Positions 35,628-45,189 of a stretch of DNA of 64,000 bases are shown in pieces. A model generated the notes under the pieces. The model worked only from the letters and a program-made list of their open reading frames with translations, was not told the DNA's origin and did no database searches. This DNA is from Sphingobacteriales bacterium (GTDB lineage Bacteria > Bacteroidota > Bacteroidia > Chitinophagales > JADIYW01), in contig JADKIQ010000025.1 in the NCBI GenBank assembly GCA_016721245.1, positions 248,001-312,000 of the forward strand, read 5' to 3'. Position 1 is the first letter of the stretch, and every line of letters starts with the position of its first letter. The position numbers and the translations under genes are program-made.

Positions 35628-35936
35628 ATGTACGCAATAGTAGAAATAGGTGGTCATCAGTTCAAGGTAGCACAGAATCAGGAAATCTTCGTGTTAAAGT
35701 TAGATGGCAACGCAGGCGATAAAGTAAACTTCGACAAAGTATTGTTGATTTCAGGTGATGCAGGCACAAAAGTTGGTGCGCCAACAGTAAGCGGTTCATC
35801 TGTATCTGCAACCATCGTTGAACATCAGAAAGGCGATAAAGTAATCGTTTTCAAGAAAAAAAGAAGAAAAGGATATAAAGTAAAAAATGGCTTCAGAGCA
35901 TCTTTTACAAAAGTTAAAATTGATACGATAGCTTAA
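35628..35936 (+). CDS. rplU: ribosomal protein bL21
   Basis: 102 residues from ATG 35628 (MYAIVEIGGHQFKVAQNQE). The family core VFKKKRRKGYKVKNGFRASFTKVKI is complete. It binds 23S rRNA in the large subunit. It is followed 35 nt later by rpmA, the common bL21-bL27 pairing. The TAnnTTTG promoter box lies upstream, and a strong terminator follows rpmA. Confidence 0.98.
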   Translation: MYAIVEIGGHQFKVAQNQEIFVLKLDGNAGDKVNFDKVLLISGDAGTKVGAPTVSGSSVSATIVEHQKGDKVIVFKKKRRKGYKVKNGFRASFTKVKIDTIA

Positions 35937-35971
35937 TTATCCAATATTTTAAAACAGAAAAATAACTCAAA

Positions 35972-36220
35972 ATGGCTCATAAGAAAGGTGTCGGTAGCTC
36001 CAGAAACGGTAGAGAATCACACAGCAAACGATTAGGTGTTAAATTATATGGCGGACAAGAGGCTATTGCCGGAAATATCATTATCCGTCAGCGTGGCACT
36101 AAATTCCATCCGGGCGAAGGCGTTGGATTGGGTAAAGACCATACTATTTTCGCTGTAAAAGACGGAAAAGTATTATTCAAAAAAGGATACAAAGACAGAA
36201 CGTTTGTTCATATTGCGTAA
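35972..36220 (+). CDS. rpmA: ribosomal protein bL27
   Basis: 82 residues. MAHKKGVGSSRNGRESHSKRLGVKLYGGQ is the canonical N-terminus, without the cleavable Firmicutes leader, so the Ala2-His3-Lys4 tail reaches the peptidyl transferase centre. It is the second gene of the rplU-rpmA operon and ends 26 nt before a perfect terminator. Confidence 0.98.
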   Translation: MAHKKGVGSSRNGRESHSKRLGVKLYGGQEAIAGNIIIRQRGTKFHPGEGVGLGKDHTIFAVKDGKVLFKKGYKDRTFVHIA

Positions 36221-36245
36221 GCAATCTACAACTACATTATAAAAC

Positions 36246-36272
36246 GCCCTCGATTTCGAGGGCATTTTTTTT
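36246..36272 (+). terminator. rho-independent terminator of rplU-rpmA
   Basis: GCCCTCGA, TT, TCGAGGGC (36246-36263), then A and eight T. It is a very strong, perfect 8-bp stem. Confidence 0.9.
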
Positions 36273-36293
36273 GACTGGTATTATGGATTTGAA

Positions 36294-36500
36294 TTATTTT
36301 TTCGATATCACAAACACCATTCTGCTGCCATCCTCATCAACAACTTCAGCAAGTTGTGTAAGCTCGGTGTATTTTTCTTCGGAAGAAATTGATTTTAACT
36401 CGCCTTTATCGGAATAAGCTGGTGTGTTAGTTCGGCATGCCACAAAAAAAAGCGCAGCGAGCAGGGTAATAATGTTTCTAAGAGTGCTTACCTTTATCAT
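36294..36500 (-). CDS. small lipoprotein, hypothetical
   Basis: 68 residues. The signal ends in the lipobox FFVAC (lipid Cys about 22), followed by a short acidic/polar mature part (SISSEEKYTELTQLAEVVDEDGSRMVFVISKK). No known family. The mature chain is only about 46 residues, so a structural or regulatory envelope role is possible. It is convergent with the rpmA terminator and divergent from rlmH. Confidence 0.65.
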   Translation of the reverse strand: MIKVSTLRNIITLLAALFFVACRTNTPAYSDKGELKSISSEEKYTELTQLAEVVDEDGSRMVFVISKK

Positions 36501-36571
36501 ACTCTTAGATTTGAATACAAATTAAATAGAATCTTAATATAAAGCAACTGATTTTTTGTTAAAAATAAAGC

Positions 36572-37039
36572 ATGAAAATAGAAATCTGGTGGACAGGCAA
36601 GACATTTCAGGATTTTACCCAAAAAGGGTATACAGTATTTTTGAAACGAATTGAGAAATTTACTCAAATTGGCATTGTAGAATTTGCTGAAATCAAAGGC
36701 CAAAGCAATCCTGTATCACTCAAAAAAATGGAGGCGGAAAAAGTGCTGACAAAACTGAAACCGGATGATTATCTGGTATTGCTAGATGAAAACGGAAAAT
36801 CATTTAGCTCCGTAGAATTTGCTGATTATATTCAAAAAAAAGAAAATCAATCCATAAAAAAATTGATTTTCTTGATTGGCGGAGCATATGGTTTCGATGA
36901 AAGAGTTTATGAGCGAGCGAATAATAAAATCTCCTTATCCAGCATGACCTTTTCTCATCAGCTGATTCGTTTGATATTTATGGAACAACTATATCGCGCA
37001 TACACCATTATGAATAATTTTCCTTATCACAATGAGTAA
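36572..37039 (+). CDS. rlmH: 23S rRNA pseudouridine-1915 N3-methyltransferase
   Basis: A 155-residue SPOUT methyltransferase. The SAM-knot motifs are LIFLIGGAYGFDERVY and SSMTFSHQLIRLIFMEQLYRAYTI, with the C-terminal YHNE. It methylates the pseudouridine at 1915 in helix 69. The length matches the family (about 155). It is monocistronic. Confidence 0.96.
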   Translation: MKIEIWWTGKTFQDFTQKGYTVFLKRIEKFTQIGIVEFAEIKGQSNPVSLKKMEAEKVLTKLKPDDYLVLLDENGKSFSSVEFADYIQKKENQSIKKLIFLIGGAYGFDERVYERANNKISLSSMTFSHQLIRLIFMEQLYRAYTIMNNFPYHNE

Positions 37040-37098
37040 GGGAACTTTTTTGTTTGTTTTCGAATTATACAATACTAAAATCTTAACCAAAACCAATC

Positions 37099-37695
37099 AT
37101 GAAAAACTTACAATTCCCACTTCAGTTTACTTTTAAAATTTCGACTTTATCCAACGACTTTATCGTCAAAGATGCCAACGGCATTACCGTTAGTTATATC
37201 AAACAGAAAATGTTCAAGTTCATCGAAGATATTTCTGTGTACAATGATGATTCAAAATCGGAAGTGTATTATAAAATCAAAGCAGACAGATGGCTTGACT
37301 TCTCCGCTGCTTACAACATGACAGACAGATTTGGTAAAGCATTGGGCAAAATTGCACGAAAAGGCTGGGCTTCCATCTGGAAAGCGCGTTACGAAATTTA
37401 TGATGAAAACAACACACAGGATTTGCTGATTCAGGAAGAAAATCCATGGGTGAAGGTATTAGACACCTTATTGTGTGAAATCCCCTTATTAGGCATTGTA
37501 TCGGGTTATTTCTTCAATCCGGCATATATTGTTACCCGCCCCGACGGCACTCCGGTTGCACGCCTTAGCAAAGAACCTTCTTTCTGGGGGCGAAAATTTA
37601 CAGTAAACACCTTAAGTAAGTTTGAAAATGGCGAAGAAGAACGACTGGTATTAGGTTTAATGATGATGATTTTACTGGAAAGAAGAAGAGGTTAA
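37099..37695 (+). CDS. LURP-one-related / tubby-like fold protein
   Basis: 198 residues. It opens FPLQFTFKISTLSNDFIVKDANGITVSYIKQKMFK, the LOR/scramblase-like beta-barrel pattern, and has a second ITRPDGTPVARLSKEPSFWGRKFTV strand pair. The central hydrophobic helix LLCEIPLLGIVSGYFFNP may be the buried or membrane-associated helix of this fold. In other organisms these bind membranes or phosphoinositides; the bacterial role is unknown. It is convergent with the GT9 gene, overlapping it by 4 nt. Confidence 0.65.
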   Translation: MKNLQFPLQFTFKISTLSNDFIVKDANGITVSYIKQKMFKFIEDISVYNDDSKSEVYYKIKADRWLDFSAAYNMTDRFGKALGKIARKGWASIWKARYEIYDENNTQDLLIQEENPWVKVLDTLLCEIPLLGIVSGYFFNPAYIVTRPDGTPVARLSKEPSFWGRKFTVNTLSKFENGEEERLVLGLMMMILLERRRG

Positions 37696-38654
37696 ATCAA
37701 CCCAATCACCTTCTGCATATCCAAATCTAACATACATTTAAAATGACCTTTCGGACATTTATCCAAACCGTGTTTATGACAAGGTCTACAGGATAGATTT
37801 GTATTTTCAATGATTACAGAATTGGCGTTGTTATTATAAGGTGTAAAACCTAAACGTTTTTCCGTACCGCCCCAAATGGAAATGATACGTTTGTTAAATG
37901 AAGCAGCAATGTGCATCATGCCGGTATCCGGCGTTATCACAAACTTGGCACGTTTGATGACAGAAGCAGATTGATGGATGGTATAATTCCCGCAGGCATT
38001 ATAGATTTTAAATTTATCAATACTCTCCAGTTGTGTACCAAGATAAGCGTCTTCCAACCCACCTATCAGTATAATCGGCATGACAATTTTAGCACATAAT
38101 TCTTCCAGCTTTTCCTTTGGAATTTGTTTGGTAAAATGCTTCGCTCCTATAACAATCACACAAAAACCGGCAATATGCGTAAACGGTAATTTATCCGGAG
38201 TCATTTCCTCTTTTTCCGGAATAAAATAATCGAGTCCTTTGCCGTCATTGATGACATTCAGTTTTTCTACCGCTGTAAAATATCTGTCTACCACATGATT
38301 ATTCAGCAAATTAATGTTGAACTGCGTCAGCAAAAATCGTTTGAAGCGCTGCTTATTATAGCGGTATGTTTTTACTTTTAATAGAGCGGAAACCTGACGC
38401 GAACGAATATTATCGTGCAAATCAATAATCAAATCATATTTTTCAAACAGCAGCGCTCCGATTACTTCTGTCAGCGAAGTTTGTAAGGAAAACACTTTGG
38501 ACAAGTATGGGTTTGACTCTGTAATTTCTTTAAATGTATCCTTTGTCAGAAAGTGTAATTCCGCATCCGCTATCTGATGTTTAAGACATCGTATCACCGG
38601 AGTGGTGAGCACAATATCGCCGATAGAAGAAAAACGGATGATAAGAATTTTCAT
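37692..38654 (-). CDS. glycosyltransferase family 9 (heptosyltransferase-like)
   Basis: 320 residues. MKILIIRFSSIGDIVLTTPVIRCLK is the GT9 N-terminus, with the conserved Asp in SSIGDIVLTTP. ITPDTGMMHIAASFNKRIISIWGGTEKRLGFTPY is the second nucleotide-sugar motif. A C-terminal CRPCHKHGLDKCPKGHFKCM (five Cys/His) is a small Cys cluster seen in some GT9 proteins. These add sugars to the lipopolysaccharide core, and the donor here is unknown. It overlaps the gamma-carbonic anhydrase gene by one base, so the two are probably translated from one mRNA. Confidence 0.88.
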   Translation of the reverse strand: MKILIIRFSSIGDIVLTTPVIRCLKHQIADAELHFLTKDTFKEITESNPYLSKVFSLQTSLTEVIGALLFEKYDLIIDLHDNIRSRQVSALLKVKTYRYNKQRFKRFLLTQFNINLLNNHVVDRYFTAVEKLNVINDGKGLDYFIPEKEEMTPDKLPFTHIAGFCVIVIGAKHFTKQIPKEKLEELCAKIVMPIILIGGLEDAYLGTQLESIDKFKIYNACGNYTIHQSASVIKRAKFVITPDTGMMHIAASFNKRIISIWGGTEKRLGFTPYNNNANSVIIENTNLSCRPCHKHGLDKCPKGHFKCMLDLDMQKVIGLI

Positions 38655-39166
38655 TACTGTAAATACTTTTTAGCCTCGTTCAGATATTCATCTACGCCGT
38701 GTAATACATTTTCTTTCACAGATTCCAGTGGCAGCGCTTTTACAATTTTACCCGGCGTACCCAGCACCATACTGCCATCCGGCACCACCATATTTTCCGT
38801 CACCAGTGCATGTGCTCCAATGATGCAGCAATTACCAATTTTTGCCCCGTTTAACACGGTGGCTCCCATTCCTATCAGATTAAAATTACCGATAGTAGAG
38901 CCGTGAATCATAGCTCCATGACCGATTACATTATCTTCCCCGATAATTATCGGACTGCCGTGGTCTACGTGCATAATGACGCCTTCCTGCACATTGGTTC
39001 GTTTTCCAATGGTAATGCTGTCGAAATCTGCACGCAGAACAGCACCAAACCAGACAGAAACATCATCATGCAATTCCACATTTCCCAAAACTCGTGCTGT
39101 GTCTGCAATAAAAACATTACTGTGTTTTTTAACCTGCTCTTGCAATTCTCGTTGGTAATTACTCAT
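38654..39166 (-). CDS. gamma-class carbonic anhydrase/PaaY-YrdA-like protein
   Basis: 170 residues of left-handed beta-helix hexapeptide repeats (IADTARVLGNVELHDDVSVWFGAVLRAD, VIMHVDHGSPIIIGEDNVIGHGAMIHGSTIGN). The three metal His are visible: MHVDH (about 65-69), GHGAMIHG (about 83-90). The length fits the short gamma-CA family. Some members hydrate CO2, others act in degradation pathways, so the exact activity is open. It is the first gene of a two-gene operon with GT9. Confidence 0.88.
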   Translation of the reverse strand: MSNYQRELQEQVKKHSNVFIADTARVLGNVELHDDVSVWFGAVLRADFDSITIGKRTNVQEGVIMHVDHGSPIIIGEDNVIGHGAMIHGSTIGNFNLIGMGATVLNGAKIGNCCIIGAHALVTENMVVPDGSMVLGTPGKIVKALPLESVKENVLHGVDEYLNEAKKYLQ

Positions 39167-39215
39167 GACCTAAATATAGTAAAAAAATAAAATCGGATTT
39201 TTGTATTTTTATCGG

Positions 39216-40046
39216 ATGAAAAAAAATCTTCTTCTCTTACCTGTCTTACTTTTCGCTACATATATTTTTGCTCAGGAAACAGACTCTGTAAAAAACACCG
39301 TATTCCATTTTGCCAGTACACGACCTTCCTTTTCTGAAGGCATTTTACTGGTACCAAGCGGCAAAGCACAGGTTGAATTAGGTACTGCCTACAACTATTT
39401 TAACGGTAATGCGCACGAAATACACCATCCGGATTTCAATTTAAAATACGGTATCAGTAAATATTTTGAATTAAGAATAAACGGTGACGCCACCACCTAT
39501 AAATCCGGTGATTCCAGACAAACCGGTTTGCATCCTGTCTTTATAGGTGTAAAACTAAAAATGATTGATGCCAAACGCTATGCACCGGGAAGTTCCTTTA
39601 TCGGTGGCTTAAGCACCAGTTTCATTTCCACTAAAAATTTCAGAACAAAATATGTAGCACCATTTTTTAAAATTACGATGGAACAGTTCCTGCCAAAAAA
39701 TGTGGGATTAGTTTACAATTATGGCCTGGTCTGGAACGGCGAAGATGCCAAACCTACCTATAACTTCGCGGTCGCCGCCAGCTACACGAAATTATTGAAA
39801 TGTACGACTGCCGAAAAACAACATCAGATAAAATATTTCTTTGAGTTTTATGGCATCTATCCGCATGGCGCAAAAGTAGACATACGATTAAACAACGGAG
39901 TTTCCTACCTCCTGAACAGCTTTATACAGTTTGATATTTCCGTTGGTGCAGGATTGCTAAAAAACTCTCCGCGTGTTATTACCAGCGCGGGATTAGTCGT
40001 ACGTTTCCCTAAAAAAGACAAGGAAAAGAGCAAGAAAAAGGATTAA
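39216..40046 (+). CDS. outer-membrane beta-barrel protein (MetA-pathway/phenol-degradation-like)
   Basis: 276 residues from ATG 39216 with a signal peptide (about 1-20). The mature chain alternates hydrophobic/polar strands, for example SEGILLVPSGKAQVELGTAYNYF and KYGISKYFELRINGDATTYKSGD. This matches the transporter-type beta barrel family PF13557-like. It ends with a charged KKDKEKSKKKD tail. It is probably an outer-membrane channel or structural barrel. The downstream DUF5995 gene begins 49 nt later. Confidence 0.65.
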   Translation: MKKNLLLLPVLLFATYIFAQETDSVKNTVFHFASTRPSFSEGILLVPSGKAQVELGTAYNYFNGNAHEIHHPDFNLKYGISKYFELRINGDATTYKSGDSRQTGLHPVFIGVKLKMIDAKRYAPGSSFIGGLSTSFISTKNFRTKYVAPFFKITMEQFLPKNVGLVYNYGLVWNGEDAKPTYNFAVAASYTKLLKCTTAEKQHQIKYFFEFYGIYPHGAKVDIRLNNGVSYLLNSFIQFDISVGAGLLKNSPRVITSAGLVVRFPKKDKEKSKKKD

Positions 40047-40095
40047 TTATCTTATGTTTCTTTGGAAACTCAGTTGCTTTATGTTAAATTTAAGT

Positions 40096-40962
40096 ATGAA
40101 CCATAAACTGATATTCATACTGAGTTTTGTACTCCTTGTTGCCTGTCAGAAAGAACAGCAAGCACTTCTTTCGCAAAAGAATATAAAAATAATCGGTGCA
40201 GGCACGACCTTCTACAGTGACGAAGATTACCTGCGGCTGGTAGAACTCACAGATACCTCAAAAATATACACGATTTCCGAGTTTAAATACTCAATGAATA
40301 ACATTTCGCAAATTGTTACCAAATATAAAGACAGAGCAGGTGCTTTCCCTACTTTATACAATGTAGTGACCGATGTAGCATACGAGACGCTGAATAATAT
40401 GCACACCGAATATGCGGAAATGGGTAAAGCTTTTATGAATGAATTCGGGAAACACTATATCCGTAATTTTCATAGTTACTTACTTGGTCAGCCGGTAGAA
40501 AAGGCCTGGCTCAATTATTACAAACGGGTGGCAGATAAAAAAAATACAATTCTGCATTTAGGAATGTCGGGCATTAATGCACATATTACATATGACATCC
40601 CGTTTGTGCTGGATGATATCAATGCCGTTGATTCCTTTTTCGACGATTTTAAAGTCTATACCGATTTTATTGCGTCTACTTATCCGCAGGTAGCAACAGA
40701 GCTAAAACATCAATACGGAGTTCAAAAAGCCGATGATGCGTTTAAATTATTCCAGCTCGGTGATATAATCGACGGCGTTAACGGAGAAGGTTATACCACC
40801 CACATGGTGATAGATGTGCTTCGCAGCCAATCCTGGCAGCGTGGTCTTGACCTGCAAAAGGGTGTTAAAAATTCGCAACAGATGAATAATATCTGTTTTT
40901 CTGATTTTCAGATCAGGGAAAATATTCTGCAAGGTGCCGAAGATGCTAAATTATTGTACTAA
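40096..40962 (+). CDS. DUF5995 lipoprotein
   Basis: 288 residues from ATG 40096; earlier in-frame ATGs start in sequence without a signal. The lipobox is LLVAC (lipid Cys about 17). The DUF5995 core is GAFPTLYNVVTDVAYETLNNM followed by HLGMSGINAHITYDIPFVLDDINAVDSFFDDFKVYTDF. The helical domain with HITYD may bind metal or substrate. No activity is established for the family. It is co-directional with the upstream barrel gene. Confidence 0.75.
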   Translation: MNHKLIFILSFVLLVACQKEQQALLSQKNIKIIGAGTTFYSDEDYLRLVELTDTSKIYTISEFKYSMNNISQIVTKYKDRAGAFPTLYNVVTDVAYETLNNMHTEYAEMGKAFMNEFGKHYIRNFHSYLLGQPVEKAWLNYYKRVADKKNTILHLGMSGINAHITYDIPFVLDDINAVDSFFDDFKVYTDFIASTYPQVATELKHQYGVQKADDAFKLFQLGDIIDGVNGEGYTTHMVIDVLRSQSWQRGLDLQKGVKNSQQMNNICFSDFQIRENILQGAEDAKLLY

Positions 40963-41039
40963 AGTTGTAATTTTCGCACTTAAACAACGACAGATAATTG
41001 CTGTATATTTTAACTAATAAAGTTACTTAAACAAATTAT

Positions 41040-42790
41040 ATGAAGAAGATCAACCTTTTATTTATTACATTGACTATTCTTACATTCATCAGCTGTAACC
41101 AGGCAGGAAAAAGCGGTGCCGGCGATGCAGCCTTTGAAAAATTATCCGAAGAATACCTGAAAGGATATTTGACATGGCGACCGCAAACAGGCACCTACCT
41201 GGGTTTACATGAGTATGACGGAAAGATAACCGATTACAGCAAAGCCTCTATTGATGCGGAACTGGCACGTTTAAAAGAATACGACCAGAAGTTTGCCGAA
41301 GTAGATTCTGCCTCTTTAAGCAAGAAAAAATATTACGACTTGCAAATGCTGAAATTAGCAGTAAAAAATGAGATTTTCGGGATTGAAGACTTGCACTATT
41401 TTACACAAAATCCGATGGCATATGCCGGCGCCATTGATGTGAATATCTACATCAAACGCAACTTCGCTCCTATTGAACAACAAATCAAATCTATCATTGC
41501 TATTGAAAACGAAGCACCGAAAATATTTGCCGCAGCTAAGGCAAATCTGGTGGATTCGTTGTCAAAACCACATACGGAATTAGCCATCAGCATCGCAAAA
41601 GGCTCCGCATCATTTCTGGAAAAAGATTTACTGGTGGCTTTAAAGATGTGAAAGATACTGCTTTGATGAAGACATTCAACGAAGCGAATAAAAAAGCCAT
41701 TGATGCCATCAATGATTATGCGGCATTTTTAGAAAAAGAAAAATTACCGAAAGTCCATACACATTATGCGATTGGTGTAGAGAATTATAAAAAAATGTTG
41801 CTGTATGGCGAAGGTATTACCATGTCGCCGGATGAAATTTTAGCCATTGGTATCAAAGAATTAGCAAAAGAACAAGCTGCCTTTGATGCTGCAGCAAAAA
41901 TCATCAATCCTAATAAAAAACCGATTGATGTGTATAATGAAATGCAAAAAGAACATCCAACGGCGGCAAACTTAATTCCGGATGCAAAAAAACATCTGGA
42001 AGATATCCGCCAGTTTTTGATTGACAAGAAAATCATCACCATGCCTTCAGAAGTGCGTGTAAAAGTAGAAGAAACCTTGCCATACTTGCGAGAAACATCT
42101 ACCGCATCAATGGACACGCCCGGACCTTTCGAAGAAAAAGCAACGGAAGCCTATTATTATATCACGCCGGTAAATATGAAATGGACGCCGTCACAACAGG
42201 AAGACTGGTTGATGCAGTTTAATTATTATGGAACTGATATTGTATCTATACACGAAGCCTATCCCGGCCACTATACTCAATTCTTGCATTTAAATGCATC
42301 AGATGCTTCTAAGATTCAAAAGATTTTCGGCAGCTATGCCTTTATTGAAGGCTGGGCGCACTATACAGAAAAGATGCTGGTAGAAGCTGGTTTCGCACAA
42401 GACGGTGATTCTATCAGAGCAGCTAAATATCGTCTGGCTCAATCCGGTGAGGCGCTGTTGCGTTTGTGCCGTTTATATGTGTCCATCAATACACACTGCC
42501 ACGGTATGAAGCTGGATGATGCGACAAAATTCTTTATGGACAACTGGCACCAGGGTGAAAAATCGTCCAGTCAGGAAGCGCTGCGCGGCACTTTCGACCC
42601 GGGATATTTATTTTACACCTTGGGGAAATTGCAAATACTGAAGCTGCGTGAAGATTACAAAAAACAGGAAGGCGATAATTATTCGTTACAAAAATTCAAC
42701 GATGCAATGACAGACAACGGAATGCCGCCAATCCGCATCATGCGCGAGATTTTATTGAAGGATAAAAAGATTTGGAACGAGATTTTGTAA
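41040..42790 (+). pseudogene. DUF885 lipoprotein/peptidase-like gene with a single-base frameshift
   Basis: Two overlapping frames together encode one DUF885 protein of about 580 residues. Frame 1 runs from 41040 to a stop at 41651, ending VALKM; the second continues from 41648 (KDTALMKTFNEANKKAID). Adding one T in the TTT at 41639-41641 restores AFKDVKDTALMK, so one base is missing there. The first half has a lipoprotein signal (FISC). The second half keeps HEAYPGHYTQFL, the His/Glu motif of this putative metal-dependent family, and GWAHYTEKM. Either a sequencing error or a real disruption could explain it. Confidence 0.8.
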
Positions 42791-42803
42791 GAAATTAACT
42801 ATT

Positions 42804-42836
42804 AAAAAAAGGTAACTATTTAAGTTACCTTTTTTT
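42804..42836. terminator. strong bidirectional terminator
   Basis: AAAAAAAGGTAACT (42804-42817), loop ATTTA, AGTTACCTTTTTTT (42823-42836). A perfect 14-bp stem with A and T runs on each side, it serves both the DUF885 gene and the convergent lipoprotein gene at 42864. Confidence 0.9.
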
Positions 42837-42863
42837 ATGCTTATAATTTGCAATAAGAATAAT

Positions 42864-43445
42864 TTACAATTTCGGTTCAAACTTAAAGTCTGCTATACCA
42901 TTAATTAGTTCTGTATTTAAATTAAAATTATTAGCAGGAAATGCTGTTGCATTTGGTGTATTCTTATAATAAGAACCGAATATAATAATATCACCTTGAG
43001 TAAACGGAAATCCTGTAATACCATATCTAAATACCTGTGTACCGGAACCACCTTCTGCTATCTGATTGAACATACTAATTATGTAGGTTTTATTTGATAC
43101 TATATTAATGTCGGAAATATCTTTATACTTAAATACTGTTGAATCTGTTGCTGTAATAGTCGTAGAAGAAATTATGCTTTGTGCTGAAGAATCCCATAAT
43201 GAAACCGTATAAGTTCCTTTACCAGCTCTAATTCCAAATTCTGTAATTCTTCCATCTTTAAAGCTTTTAAATTGTGTTGCCATAATTGTTGGTTCATCTC
43301 TAAAGTAACCCATTGATACAGGCAATGAGTTTACAACATTTTGAATCGGTGAAATACTTGCACCAAATTTTGTTTCTTCTTCTTTGCATGCAATTATTGT
43401 AAATGTCAATAATGCTGCTACAAATAATAATTTTCTTGTTTTCAT
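42864..43445 (-). CDS. DUF4082-like secreted lipoprotein
   Basis: 193 residues. The N-terminal signal ends in the lipobox TIIAC (lipid Cys about 20). The mature domain, GRITEFGIRAGKGTYTVSLWDSSAQSIISSTTI and KTYIISMFNQIAEGG, matches the beta-sandwich pattern of DUF4082 (LW, then YxxS). The role is likely ligand binding or surface display. The AT content is moderate. It is monocistronic, convergent with the DUF885 gene across the shared terminator. Confidence 0.55.
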   Translation of the reverse strand: MKTRKLLFVAALLTFTIIACKEEETKFGASISPIQNVVNSLPVSMGYFRDEPTIMATQFKSFKDGRITEFGIRAGKGTYTVSLWDSSAQSIISSTTITATDSTVFKYKDISDINIVSNKTYIISMFNQIAEGGSGTQVFRYGITGFPFTQGDIIIFGSYYKNTPNATAFPANNFNLNTELINGIADFKFEPKL

Positions 43446-43586
43446 AGATTTGATTTTTGTTATGTAAAGCTAAATAATACAAATGAAATACACAAACAAA
43501 CTATTTCTCCAAACCAATGTCTAAAATACTTTACTAAGCAAGAGAGTGATAAAATATCCTTATTTTTACTTTTAATGATTACAACT

Positions 43587-44807
43587 ATGAAAAAATTGTC
43601 GCTGATATATTTATTGTTATTTATTAGCAATAAAGCTAACGCGCAATCAGGTTGCACGGATATAAAAGCTAATAACTATAATGCAACGGCTACTATTAAT
43701 GATGGCAGCTGCTCGTATAACGGAGCGAATATTTCACCGGCTACCACTAAAAATCTAGGTGCTCAGTTACCGGAAACTTCAGGACTTATATTTTGGAATA
43801 ACACTTTGTGGTCTCACAACGACGATGCTGATATTAAACTCTATACTGTTGATACTGCATCAGCTGCTGTGTTGCAATCGTACACACTAACGAATACCAT
43901 CAACAAAGACTGGGAAGAAATTTCACAAGACTCTGCCTATATTTATGTGGGCGATTTTGGCAATAACAGCAACGGCAACCGAACGGATTTGCATATTTTA
44001 AAAATAGAAAAAAACTCTTTATTGCTTCAATCACCAATTATCGATACGATCTATTTTTCGTATTCCAATCAGACTGATTTTTCTGCAACCGGTGCCAATA
44101 ATACCAACTTCGATTGTGAAGCATTTCTGGTTACAGCTGACAGTATTTATCTGTTCACCAAACAATGGATAGCCGAAAAAACCAGCATTTATGTATTACC
44201 TAAAACACCAGGAAATCATATCGCTCAATTGCACTCCACCATTAATATACAGGGACTGGCAACAGGTATCACCTATCTTGAATCGAAAAAAATAGCTGTG
44301 CTTTGCGGTTACAGCAAAACACTACAGCCATTTTTTTATTTATTGTATGATTTTAAAAACAACGATTTTGCAAACGGAAATAAAAGAAAGGTCACTATTA
44401 ATCTGGCTTTCCATCAGATAGAAGGCATTACCACTTCCAATGGTTTAAAATACTATGCAAGCAATGAAAACTTCGCTACCCTTGGAATTCCGCAAAAACT
44501 GCATACATTTAATTTGTCTAATTTTTTCAGCACCTACCTGAATGGTATTCCGACAACTCTTACTTATTCTAAGCAAGCATCACCACTTACTATTTTTCCA
44601 AATCCAGCAAAGGAATTGCTGCAGATAGTAATACCAAATGAGTTAATACATTCATCGTGTACAATTTTTGATATCTCCGGAAAAGCAAGAATAAATGTTC
44701 CGTTTAATGGAATTCAAAATAATGTTGATATCCATACCTTAGTTGCCGGAATGTATGTTATTCATATCGATGGACAATATGAAGATGCGGTATTCATAAA
44801 ACAATAA
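43587..44807 (+). CDS. secreted propeller-like protein with type IX sorting domain
   Basis: 406 residues from ATG 43587 with a signal peptide (about 1-20). It begins with a Cys-containing calcium-like segment (SGCTDIKANNYNATATINDGSCSY), a thrombospondin/EGF-like motif common in Bacteroidota. It then has repeated strands that look like a beta-propeller (ETSGLIFWNNTLWSHNDDADIKLYTV, DWEEISQDSAYIYVGDFG). It ends with a C-terminal sorting domain: SPLTIFPNPAKELLQIVIPN to GMYVIHI. It is thus exported and cell-surface bound by the type IX secretion system. Confidence 0.75.
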   Translation: MKKLSLIYLLLFISNKANAQSGCTDIKANNYNATATINDGSCSYNGANISPATTKNLGAQLPETSGLIFWNNTLWSHNDDADIKLYTVDTASAAVLQSYTLTNTINKDWEEISQDSAYIYVGDFGNNSNGNRTDLHILKIEKNSLLLQSPIIDTIYFSYSNQTDFSATGANNTNFDCEAFLVTADSIYLFTKQWIAEKTSIYVLPKTPGNHIAQLHSTINIQGLATGITYLESKKIAVLCGYSKTLQPFFYLLYDFKNNDFANGNKRKVTINLAFHQIEGITTSNGLKYYASNENFATLGIPQKLHTFNLSNFFSTYLNGIPTTLTYSKQASPLTIFPNPAKELLQIVIPNELIHSSCTIFDISGKARINVPFNGIQNNVDIHTLVAGMYVIHIDGQYEDAVFIKQ

Positions 44808-44810
44808 TGA

Positions 44811-45152
44811 TTATAAAATCTCTTTCACCTTTTCCGGCGGACGGGCCACGACTGCTTTGTTGCCGTTGATGACAATCGGACGCTCCATTAAAATTGGATG
44901 TTCGTGAAGGACTTGTATCCATTGCGCATCCGTTAATTCTTTACCTTTAAAGTTTTCAAGGTAAACAGTTTCTTTCGTTCTGATAATATCGTGTGGTTTT
45001 AATTTCAGTTTCTTCAGGATAGATTTTATTTCTTCAATGCTTGGAACATCTTTTAAATATTCCACTGTCTGAAATTTTTGTCCGCTTTCTTCCAGCAAAC
45101 ACAAAGCGTTCCTGCTTTTCCCGCAACGGTTGTTATGATAGATAGTGATCAT
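44811..45152 (-). CDS. arsC: arsenate reductase, glutaredoxin-dependent
   Basis: 113 residues. The catalytic Cys is C10 in YHNNRCGKSRNAL, followed by the ArsC fold (LLEESGQKFQTVEYLKD) and the PI-type substrate motif LMERPIVINGNKAVVARPPEKV. The Arg in ERPIV is a catalytic residue in this family. It reduces arsenate to arsenite with glutaredoxin. Some close relatives (Spx/YffB-like) have other roles, so the substrate is likely but not certain. It is 38 nt upstream on the same strand from nothing; the GxxExxY gene ends 37 nt beyond its start. Confidence 0.9.
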   Translation of the reverse strand: MITIYHNNRCGKSRNALCLLEESGQKFQTVEYLKDVPSIEEIKSILKKLKLKPHDIIRTKETVYLENFKGKELTDAQWIQVLHEHPILMERPIVINGNKAVVARPPEKVKEIL

Positions 45153-45189
45153 ATTGTCTGAACTGTGATTTTGGTGATATTTATGAAAA

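Noticed and set aside
41648..42790. Second half of the DUF885 gene as an independent gene
   Set aside because: It lacks a signal peptide and starts mid-domain; both halves are needed for the family length.
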